NCBI RefSeq assembly: GCF_034140825.1
Contig: NC_089042.1
Coordinates: 24,395,001 to 24,459,000 of the forward strand
From: Oryza sativa Japonica Group
Taxonomy: Eukaryota; Streptophyta; Magnoliopsida; Poales; Poaceae
Length of the DNA: 64,000 nt
Direction: 5' to 3'
Part shown: in pieces, positions 54,421-64,000 of the stretch
Numbering within the stretch: position 1 is the first letter of the stretch
How the letters are laid out: each line of letters begins with the position of its first letter
Notes under the pieces: model-generated
What the model saw: only the letters and a program-made list of their open reading frames with translations
What the model was told of the DNA's origin: nothing
Databases searched by the model: none
Translations under genes and position numbers: made by a program

Positions 54421-56347
54421 GACTCGTCGCCGCTTGGCTGCCCCGTCATCCTGCCCTACACTCGCGAGAGATGACGGCGAACCTGATAAATGCATTTCTT
54501 TTTTCACTTTTTGTGGTGCATGTAAAAAAGAAACTCATTATCTCATTTCAGTTTGGACTACTAACATACACCACAATACCTAAATAATTCTCATTTGTCA
54601 GTGCTATAGCTTGTTGTCCATGCAAACACATTTTAGTTTTCACCCAGCCGTCCAGAGGCTGGCATGCATCCCTGTCTAGCTTCGATGTGGCCACAGAACC
54701 TCATGCACCCGTGTGTAGGGATACAAGCAGGATGACCCGTGAGTCTACTTATAAATCAAATAAGTGATAACCTATGGGTTATGCAAATGTGTTAACCTAT
54801 AAATCCATTTATAAGTCAAATTAGTAGGTAAGCGGCGAGTCAACCCCATCAGTTACACAGTAAATAATTTTGCTTATAAGCGGGTTTGTGGGTCGGTCCA
54901 CTTGCATCTCTACCCGTGTGCACACAGCGCACCCGACAGTGATGATGCGGAGAATGAGGCCACCAGCGAGGAGAGGCTAGACCCAAACCGCCACATAGAA
55001 AGACAAATCTACCCTTATAGATTTTATACTGCAAGCTAATTAAGTAAACGATCGAATCAATATGTACCATTAAATCATTTATACTAGTAGTGTATACTAT
55101 ACTGATCCTAAAAGTTCTTTAAAATAATTCTACTTATTTTTCGCTGGTATGAAAGCGCAATACGACAAGAGGCTCCTAGTCTATGAATCTATTGAATTCG
55201 ATGCTGACACCCACTTTGTTGGCACTTGGAAGCTTATATTTTGTAGCGAAAATGAAAAATCTTGGTTGAGGTATATACGTCTACGTTGGAATAAGACGGT
55301 ATACTGACACGAGCACGATCGATGGAAGTGGCTACATTACATAGGGACCATACGTGTGTAAATCAGCGTGCTGAGAGGGCAATTTCTTTTTGTCAGACCA
55401 CCACTGGATATTGCAGGGGTGATATGCAATTCAATCTTGGCTTTTTGTGTGTGGAGATATATATTTCTCTTTCTCAATCCTTGGTTATTTTGATAAAAGT
55501 TCCACCAGGTGATTAATTCAGTCAAAAGGTGTTTCTTACAGAAAGGAAGTTACAGCAAAAAAAAGTTGGTGCCTTTTTTAGAAAAGGAAAATGTAATGCT
55601 CCATGATATTGTTAATATTATCCTCGTTCATTTTCACACTCTTCTAAAAGTGAGCTCTAGATAGATTTGCTAAGAGCATACTTTTGCAGCAGAGGCTTGT
55701 TTACCTTAGTGGGGGTAGATACATGGTGGAAACCACTATTTAGATGAAAATCATGGAAACATTGGAAACCAGTCACAATCTTCAAGTATTTCATACAGTA
55801 AGTAGCTAGTTGTTTATGTATTCACTTTCACCATAAATCAACAAATAAGTTCTTCTTTTAACAGAGAAAAAATAAAGATTTTGCAGATGCCCCACCAGCT
55901 ATATTTGCCAATCTTCCCCATCATAAATGACTGGCCAATCATTCACAACTTTGAACTGGAAATGTAAAAAGAACAGATAAAAAATAAAGAATTTTGCAGA
56001 TGCCCCACAAGCTACATTTGCCAATCTTTATCTCCCCACATAAATGACTTGGCCTATCATTCATAACAGTGAATTGGCAATGTAAAAAGATGGGAGTGAA
56101 AGGGGACCAAAAGAACTGGAGAAGAAGAAGCTCTGTTGGGTGAGAACTCTGAAGTGCACCAAGCACATTCATTTGCAGCACAAGAGGGTGAGAAAACAAC
56201 CCCTAACCTTTCTCCTTGTCATTTGGCAGGAACTACCAGCTACCAACTGGGCCTCTAATTCCATAGTACACTCTGCAAAGGACCTTTTTTTTTGGGAGAT
56301 ATATAAGCTTCCAAACTTAGGTGAAAGGTTGGCGAGGACCAGTACCA
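54421..56347. other. Intergenic upstream of the OPT gene
   Basis: No gene recognised. A local direct repeat, GATTTTGCAGATGCCCCACCAGCTA near 55879 and AATTTTGCAGATGCCCCACAAGCTA near 55991 (about 112 bp apart), extends over the following ATTTGCCAATCTT and AAATGACT words. TATATAA at 56300-56306 is a possible OPT TATA box but would leave a very short leader. Confidence 0.45.
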
Positions 56348-59300
56348 ATGGAGCAACCACGGCTTGAGCTCAGCAGCCTGGAAGGTCACCGGAGTAGCGA
56401 AAATCCAGAGAGCAGAGATGAGAAAACCGGTGAGTTCGTTCAGTTCTCCACCCAAGATTCTTCTTCTTTCTTGCTGTTCAGAAAACATGGCATTGTTTGA
56501 TGTTCAGAAATTCCTTTTTATGCTCAAAGATATGAGAGTGTTCGATGTTCTTGTGGTGCAGAAGAGGAGGTAGACGACTGCCCGATCGAGGAGGTGCGGC
56601 TGACGGTGCCGATCACCGACGACCCGGCATTGCCGGCGCTGACGTTCAGGACATGGCTGCTGGGGCTCATCTCCTGCGCGATGCTGGCCTTCTCCAACCA
56701 GTTCTTCGGCTACCGGCAGAATCCGCTCTACATCTCGTCGCTGTCCGTGCAGATCGTCGTCTTGCCGCTGGGCAAGCTGATGGCTGCTTGCCTCCCCAAG
56801 AAGGTGTTCAGGGTGAAGGGCACGGCATGGTCGTTCTCGCTCAACCCGGGGCCGTTCAACCTCAAGGAGCATGTGCTCATCACCATCTTCGCCAACACCG
56901 GATCCAACTCCGTCTACGCCGTCGGCATTATCACCATTGTTAAGGCCTTCTACCGCCGGGAGATTCATCCTCTTGCTGCCATGCTGCTCACCCAGACAAC
57001 CCAGGTACATACATGTGACTTCGACTGACACCTGACAAATTGTGTCCTGAAAATTGTTTCCATGTTCTAGTTGGAAGTACTGATTTTCAGGTTCATAATC
57101 TTTCTGTGTTGCTGGTTTGCTGTCTTAATCTCTTTTTTCTTTTGGCTCTAATCTTTCTGTGTTTGTGGGCAGCTGATGGGATATGGTTGGGCTGGCCTCT
57201 TCAGAAAGTTTCTTGTGGACTCACCTTACATGTGGTGGCCTTCAAACTTGGTACAGGTTTCACTCTTCAGGTCTGTAATTCTGTAATTACATTCTCATTT
57301 CTCTGAAAACTAACCTGTTCTTAAGCTGTAATAATAATAATTCTGTAATTGAAGTAGTAATATGTGTGTTGAGATTTTTGATTGGTGGCTATGACAAAAA
57401 AAAATGCAGAGCTCTGCATGAGAAGGAGAAGAGGCCAAAGGGAGGGACGACGAGGCTGCAGTTCTTCCTGACCGTGCTCATCACCAGCTTCGCCTACTAC
57501 ATTGTGCCGAACTACCTGTTCCCGACCATCTCCACCATCTCGGTGGTGTGCCTGGTGTGGAAGAAGTCGGTGACGGCGCAGCAGATCGGCTCCGGCGTGT
57601 ACGGCCTGGGCGTCGGCTCGTTCGGCCTGGACTGGGCGACGGTGGCCGGCTTCCTCGGCACGCCGCTGTCGACGCCGGCGTTCGCCATCGTCAACATCAT
57701 GGCCGGCTTCTTCCTCATCGTCTACGTGATCGTGCCGGCGGCGTACTGGGCCGACGCGTACGGCGCCAAGCGGTTCCCGATCATCTCCTCCCACGTGTTC
57801 TCCGCCAACGGCAGCCGGTACGACGTCAACCAGGTGCTCGACACGGCGACGTTCGAGTTCAGCCAGGCCGGGTACGACGCCGCGGGCAAGATCAACCTGA
57901 GCATCTTCTTCGCCTTCACCTACGGCCTCAGCTTCGCCACGCTCGCCGCGACGCTGTCGCACGTCGCGCTCTTCCACGGCGGGTCGATATGGCGGCAGAC
58001 CAAGGCGGCGGTGAGCGGGCAGGGCGGCGACGTGCACACCAGGCTGATGAAGCGCAACTACGCCGCGGTGCCGCAGTGGTGGTTCCAGGTGATGCTCGTC
58101 GCCGTGCTCGGCCTCTCCGTGTTCACCTGCGAGGGCTTCGGCCAGCAGCTGCAGCTCCCGTACTGGGGCGTCCTCCTCGCCGCCGGCCTCGCCTTCTTCT
58201 TCACCCTCCCCATCGGCATCATCACCGCCACCACCAATCAGGTGACTCATTCATTCCAGACTAACTCCGTAATAATTAGGATATGTTTAGAGAGCTTAAA
58301 ATTCTAAGAAATAAGCCGTTTATGAGTATGAAAAAAGTTATGTTTCTTAGCTCCTACTTTCTAGTTCATATTCTAAATTCTACAATTACAATTTTTCAGA
58401 ATTTGGTTGCTTTCTACTTTATTTTCTGAATTTTAATTTAAACAATTTATCAGAATTCGGTTGCCTTCAGTTTATTTTCTAGATTATATAATTACAATTT
58501 ATCAAAATTTAAAGAAAAAGGCTACTTATTCGGGAATACGCTAGATGCGTATTTTTTGTTAAGAGGAATAAAACATATTTTTACAGCCCAAAACTAAGAA
58601 CAGCAGGGGACGGGAATACTAGATAGGAAGAGCTAAAGCCTATTCTCACAACAGAAGAAGCGACCTAAAAAACGACCTAGCTCTAGAGACGTAGCGCCGG
58701 CACTGCGGCGTTATTTTTTCAATTCTACAATTACAATTTTTTAGTATGGCCAAAAAAGAAAGGGATTATTTGAAAGAGACTTTGATTCTAGGAGAAGAAG
58801 TAGCTACCAAAAGCTCCCTCAGAGATGTTCTTAAACTCATGAATAGTGAATTCGTGATCAATTTATGGTTCTTTTTGGTTTCTTGGACAGCAACCTGGGC
58901 TGAACGTGATCACCGAGCTGATCATCGGATACCTGTACCCGGGGAGGCCGCTCGCCAACGTCGCCTTCAAGACGTACGGCTACATCAGCATGTCCCAGGC
59001 GATCATGTTCTTGCAGGATTTCAAGCTGGGCCACTACATGAAGATCCCACCACGCTCCATGTTCATCGTCCAGGTGAGCCCCCATCGGCTGAATCCGGAC
59101 ATCGATTCGTCGGAGGAGAATGTGAGCGAATTTGCCCGGTTTTGTTCATGCAGCTCGTCGGGACGGTGCTGGCGTCGTCGGTGTACTTCGGGACGTCGTG
59201 GTGGCTGCTGGAGAGCGTGAGCAACATCTGCGACCCGGCGAAGCTGCCGGAGGGGAGCCCGTGGACGTGCCCCGGCGACGACGTCTTCTTCAACGCCTCC

Positions 59301-59774
59301 ATCATCTGGGGGGTGGTCGGCCCGCTGCGGATGTTCGGCCGCCTCGGCCTGTACGCCAAGATGAACTACTTCTTCCTCGCCGGCGCGCTGGCGCCGGTGC
59401 CGGTGTGGGCGCTGTCGCGGGCGTTCCCGGGCAGGGCGTGGATCGGGCTCGTCAACATGCCGGTGCTCCTCGGCGCCACGGGGATGATGCCGCCGGCGAG
59501 GTCGGTGAACTACCTCATGTGGGGCGCCGTGGGGCTCGCCTTCAACTACGTCGTGTACCGCCGGTACAAGGGGTGGTGGGCGCGGCACAACTACGTGCTG
59601 TCCGCCGGGCTGGACGCCGGCGTGGCCTTCATGGGGATCCTCTCGTACGCCGTGCTGCAGTCGAGGGGCATCAATGGCGTCAACTGGTGGGGGCTGCAGG
59701 TGGACGACCACTGCGCCCTGGCTCGTTGCCCCACGGCGCCCGGGGTCAGCGCCCCCGGCTGCCCGGTGCAGTGA
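56348..59774 (+). CDS. Oligopeptide transporter (OPT family, plant PT clade)
   Basis: Exons 56348-56429, 56562-57004, 57173-57270, 57410-58241, 58891-59073 and 59154-59774; 752 aa, the usual OPT length. After a charged N terminus (residues 1-60, including [17 protein letters not shown]) come many hydrophobic segments fitting 14-16 membrane helices. Family words: [64 protein letters not shown], then [19 protein letters not shown] and the diagnostic KIPPR. Plant OPTs are proton-coupled carriers of small peptides, glutathione or metal chelates, mostly at the plasma membrane; the substrate cannot be told here. Exon phases are consistent and donors/acceptors standard. The start is the ATG that keeps the frame open into the conserved [15 protein letters not shown] stretch. 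Confidence 0.95.
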
Positions 59775-60860
59775 GCAGAGCAGACCATTGGCATCAATCA
59801 GCTGGGAAAACTTAGGGCAGTTAGGATTATAGGTCTATATAGCTCCTCAAGTTTATAAATGATCGTTGACCAAAAATGGCATTGGAAAAGATCAGCACAC
59901 AGCACTACTGTGTAATTGTGCGTAAAACAAAAGCGCCGTATGTAACTATGTATGTAGTGATGAATAGTCTGATTATATGTCAAACGCATGTGCTTGTTCT
60001 GCAGGAATTCACACAGATTCATGACAAGTTTGCATACAACAGAAGTACGTAGGGCCTGTTTATATCCCCGGCAAAAATTTTCATGTCACATCGAATGTTT
60101 GGACATAAATAGAGTAGTAAATATAAACAAAAAAATAATTAATTACACAGATTGCGTGTAAATTGCGAGACGAATCTTTTAAGCCTAATTGCTCCATGAT
60201 TTGACAATATGTTGCTAGAGTAAATATTTGCTAATGATGTACTAATTAGGCTTAATAAATTCGTCTCGCAGTTTACAGATGGAATCTGTAATTTGTTTTA
60301 TTATTAGTCTACGTTTAATACTTCAAATGTGTATCCGTATATCCGATGTGACACGCTAAAACTTTACACCGATGGACCCCGTAATTACAAGAGAAGGAAA
60401 AATGCCAGAGCCAGAAAGTACACTGGTGTGTTCCAACTATAGAGCATAAGTATGCAAGGACAAAAGCCAAGGAAAAATGCACGGTTGAAGGTTGAGACAG
60501 CTATGGAGCCCTAAAGTACACGGTTTCCAACATTTCTCCCACACAAAGCAGAGCAGAACAATACCAGAGCAGCTTAAACTTACTTCGTAGATGATATAAA
60601 ACTAACAATACCAGAATTCCGTTCATCCCAAACAAAACCATCATTACAACATCTAGTCTGATCACTACATGGTACCGATTAAAGCTTTAAGCTCAGGAGA
60701 ACTAGCAAACATGTACAGAATAAATTACTTGTGCACACGCTCAATCTAATAAGGGTACTAGCATTGCTAAGATGCCCACCATATAAGAAGCTAAAAGAAG
60801 GCAATGAGGAAGTAAGATTGCTGAGAATATTATCATGGGTCGAATCCTTCAAGGGCATCT
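59775..60860. other. Intergenic between OPT and hnRNP-like genes (convergent)
   Basis: Holds the OPT 3' flank, one MITE (60052-60380), and from about 60480 the probable 3' UTR of the minus-strand hnRNP-like gene. No coding region. Confidence 0.5.
60052..60380. mobile_element. Harbinger-type MITE, same family as 49136-49480
   Basis: GGGCCTGTTTATATCCCC at the left; the right end reads ...GATGGACCCC. It shares the central fold-back GCGAGACGAATCTTTT...AATTCGTCTCGC and the words CACATCGAATGTTT and CCGATGTGACAC with 49136-49480, but is more diverged. Confidence 0.75.
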
Positions 60861-63800
60861 CTATCGTCCATATGGATTGTACCGGCCTGAACCACCAGCC
60901 AAATTTCCCCTGCTTCTTTCAGGTGTGCTACCAGATGCATAACCACCTAGTGCAGGATCATATGCTGCGCCGCCATACATAGCGCCACCAAAGCTAGAAC
61001 TACTGAGGCCACCAAAGCTCTCATCACCACCACGCCTGTATCCACTTAAGTTCCCACCAGCGTAAGGTCCATCAAAACCTCCTCCATACGGCCCAACACG
61101 ACTAGCATAACCAAAAGAAGGCATGCTTCCAGATCCTCCTAATCCTGGATAGTAACGGCCATACTGAACACCATATTCACCTATCCCACCATAACCACTG
61201 AGACTACCACCACCATAAACTCCATGGTTCCTATAAGGCCCAAATCCACCACTGTTGTAGTTGCTATAAGCATTGGCCAGTCCACCATAGTCATTGCCAG
61301 AAGAATGACCCCTAGAATCCCTACCATATGCTGATCTAGAGGCACTACCATGTGATGATGGTGGTGGATTTGAGGATTTCTTTGGTTCTGCTTTCTTGAT
61401 CTCCACCTACAAAGCAAATGACCGAAGTTCTATCAATATAAACCTATACGTCCTTGCTACCAATTACCCGTTGAGCATCACATTCTACAACAACAGCACA
61501 GCTGTCAATTTCAACAGAAAAATGCAACTTCTTTTGGCAGACAAGTTGACAATGGTTACACAAGTTGCATTGCACCATAAAAATACAGATAACATTTGTG
61601 TAATGAAGTGCACAAGACTCACCTTTGCACCAGCAAGATCAATCATATTTCCATTTGCTAATAAATCATCTACAACCTGATCAGAACTAAAAACTATAAA
61701 TCCAAAGCCTCGTGAACGCTTGGTTTGATGATCACGCATAATCTGATGGTCCACCACAGGGCCATATTTCTGGAAGAAATGCTTGAAATCATCTGATACA
61801 TCATACATGTAGAAGGACCATCAGATAAAAGAAATGTCAGGAAAAAATTATATTTCATATTGACAAATACCTTCTGTCAGTGCTTGAGGAAGCCCACCAA
61901 CAAATATCTTTTTAGTTTTGAAATCCTTTGATTGCACAGAATCTTTTGGAATGGTTCTCTTGATTTCAACCTGGAAAAAACAAAAGAAAAGGCAAACCCG
62001 CTTAGTTTTAAGCTGTGAACATGTGGGAACACTGGAATAGGGAACTTGTAACACTTATAGGGAATCAATTCAAAGGCATCAAGCAACAACACACAGAGAA
62101 CAAGATAAAGCAAACAAGGAAAATTATCAAGCAATAACTAACTAACAAGCACGTAATAATGCATGTCAACAATGGAACTTTCGACAGCTGGATAGCTAAG
62201 GCAAAACCTGTTTGTGCACAGAGAAATCAAATAAATTGATAAACCAAAACAAATTGAAGCTCATACTATTAATTGTTTACAAAAATCTAGCTTATGTCAA
62301 ATGCTTAGAGCTAATTGAGACAACATGTCTATAAAAATAGACAGCCTTGTAACCAATTAGCATACCTTCACAGCAAGGTAATTGAAAAAAAGAAACTTAT
62401 GCACTGTGAAATCCTCATGAACAACAAAATAAAAACAGTATGATGAATGCCCATGTAGGAAAAACTACAAGTTTAATGGCATAAGATTAATTCGTCCTGA
62501 CATATAACAGGTCTTTATTGTCCTCACCCCATACAAAATTAATTGACGTTTAGGACAGCCAAATTATAAAGAAAATAAGCTAAATGGTGTAATCGAAATG
62601 ACAAATAAAATTGACTAAAAGATCAAGATTTTGAATGAATACACAACAGACTGATAGTTGGGCCAAGTTATCTAGAGCAGTAACACGAAAGTACAAACAC
62701 TAAATGTAGTACTAGTACATACATACAAACAGTGCAGGTATGAACAATGCTCTGCAAAACTTACTTGCTTTCCATTGAATTCATGGATATCATCCATCAC
62801 TCTATCCACAACGGCAGGGTTAGAATATGTAATAAAGCCAAAGCCCCTTGGCTGAGATGTGTGCTTATCCCTCATTATCACTGAATCAACTATTTCTCCA
62901 TACTGGCCAAAATGCTTCACAAAATCCGCTGTTATTGAAAATAGCAAAAACCAAATTAGTATCACAAAAACAGAGCTACCACGAGAATCTATTAATCACT
63001 CAATTGACAAATATGAATATTATAACTACAGGAATCAGATTGGTTATTGAGAAAATAATAACCGTTCTAGTGCAAGCAAGAGCTAATCCATCATGCCTCA
63101 TTAATTATTCTACATTGCTCAATTGCAACCTTGAACCTCATTAAGTAAAAGCAACATATCTTAAATTAAATCACATAATCGGAATTATCTCTTATGAATC
63201 AACTAACATTTTGGTTGGATATTACTAATAAATTATTATACCTAGAACAGTGCGATATCAATGGTATGGACAAAAGCGGATCAAAACTCAAAACAAATAC
63301 TGTATGCATTAAGTTAATGATATCAAAACAACCAACGACCACATGATAACATTATAAAAATTGCCGACGCATGTCCCAGTATCCCACCTTCATCAGGTTC
63401 ACGACACGGTAAATTCCCATACATCTACAAAAATACACCGTGGTTCACCAGCATACCTAATTAATCAGGTCAAGATTGGCAATCCATTGTGGACGCACAC
63501 ACATTAAACTACCTACAACAACGGATCGTAATACCCCCAACGCCGTAAACGAATCGTGATGAGACCCACCAGATCCAGCACGGGACACACACAAAAAAAA
63601 TCGCAGAATCTCAGCTCACACAATTAGAGAAGGAAATCAAGCAAGTTACCTTCCGTGGTGTCACGGGGCAGTCCACCGACGAAGATCTTCCTGCAAACGC
63701 AAACGCAAACCAAACCGCACGAAATCAGAACGCCCCATGAGGGCGAGATCGATCGGAAACTCGCGGGGGAGAAAGTGCGGGAGGGCAAAGCGGGGATTCT

Positions 63801-63873
63801 CTTACCCCGCGCTGCCGCTGCCTCCTCCTCCGCCCCCGCCGTGCTCCCTGGACCTCGCCTCCGCCTTCCCCAT
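60861..63873 (-). CDS. Two-RRM glycine-rich RNA-binding protein, hnRNP A/B or Musashi-like
   Basis: Exons 63873-63806, 63690-63650, 62928-62765, 61970-61871, 61792-61623 and 61406-60861; 362 aa. A Gly-rich start (MGKAEARSREHGGGG) leads to RRM1 at about 24-98 (RNP2 KIFVGGL, RNP1 RGFGFITY) and RRM2 at about 112-185 (KIFVGGL, RGFGFIVF), each followed by a KxVEIK-type linker (VEIKRTIPKD, VEIKKAEPKK). The rest (190-362) is Gly/Tyr/Ser-rich and disordered, ending GGSGRYNPYGR. This architecture is the plant hnRNP/Musashi-like class: nuclear-cytoplasmic proteins in pre-mRNA or mRNA handling. The pattern of introns after each RRM half is regular, and all phases agree. Exact targets unknown. RRM2 begins with the acceptor at 61793, giving TEDDFKHFFQKYG. 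Confidence 0.95.
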
Positions 63874-64000
63874 GGACGCCGCGCGCTAGCTAGGGTTCCG
63901 GTTCCGTCGCCTCGTGACTTCCCCTCTCTCGCTCGGTCGCTCGGTTGACAATTGCTGACTTTTCAAAGGAGAGAAGCCGCGTGAGCTCTTGGACCCACTC
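63874..64000 (-). promoter_or_regulatory. 5' leader and upstream region of the hnRNP-like gene
   Basis: CT/GA-rich sequence directly upstream of the ATG at 63873, without a TATA box in the visible 127 bases. The promoter probably extends beyond the window. Confidence 0.3.

Noticed and set aside
57321-58250. 309-codon antisense frame over OPT exon 4
   Set aside because: Shadow of a GC-rich membrane-protein exon.
58746-58890. Open frame in OPT intron 4 starting [12 protein letters not shown] and running into exon 5
   Set aside because: It enters exon 5 in the wrong frame and meets exon 6 in frame only by chance; the conserved OPT sequence requires the acceptor at 58890. I briefly considered an organelle-derived insert but could not match it to one.

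Overview
The window is plant nuclear DNA, almost certainly rice (Oryza). Evidence for this: GC-rich, monocot-type first exons; many small TA-flanked elements with CTCCCTCCGT ends (Stowaway-type MITEs) and TAA/TTA-flanked Tourist/Harbinger MITEs; GT-AG introns; and grass-like protein families. I found no bacterial operons, CRISPR arrays, tRNA or rRNA genes. I read every intron/exon structure by eye and tested it by phase: each joined CDS below is an exact multiple of three.

Layout. 0.2-1.5 kb: a secreted Lys/Ala-rich repeat protein. 3.4-8.3 kb: a tandemly duplicated histone H2B locus, with a truncated copy upstream and an intact copy with a classic S-phase promoter. 8.5-15.3 kb: a nine-exon INCENP (inner centromere protein) homologue whose upstream flank is a copy of the H2B upstream flank. 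20.2-22.3 kb: a plant AGCVIII (D6PK-like) protein kinase. 24.3-25.9 kb (minus): an intact F-box gene. 28.1-29.5 kb: an IFRD-family gene. 30.7-34.1 kb (minus): a decayed second copy of the F-box gene, broken by a small LTR element and another repeat. 36.9-39.5 kb: a CCCH zinc-finger gene. 43.6-45.3 kb (minus): an RRM protein with C-terminal repeats. 45-56 kb: gene-poor and transposon-rich, with a CACTA and a hAT element. 56.3-59.8 kb: an oligopeptide transporter (OPT). 60.9-63.9 kb (minus): a two-RRM, glycine-rich hnRNP-like protein.

The neighbours do not form a pathway. The nearest thing to a functional theme is the H2B-INCENP pair: chromatin supply in S phase next to the chromosomal passenger scaffold, with a shared duplicated flank and E2F-like sites between them. 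Much of the rest is transposon activity whose empty sites can be read directly, because the H2B flanks and the F-box 3' flanks are each present more than once.

I see no convincing previously undescribed system. The most unusual host-gene details are: a tandem splice acceptor in the CCCH gene where the proximal choice would put a stop codon in frame; a TGA standing where earlier repeats have a Cys codon in the RRM gene; and 45-aa repeats in the INCENP homologue.
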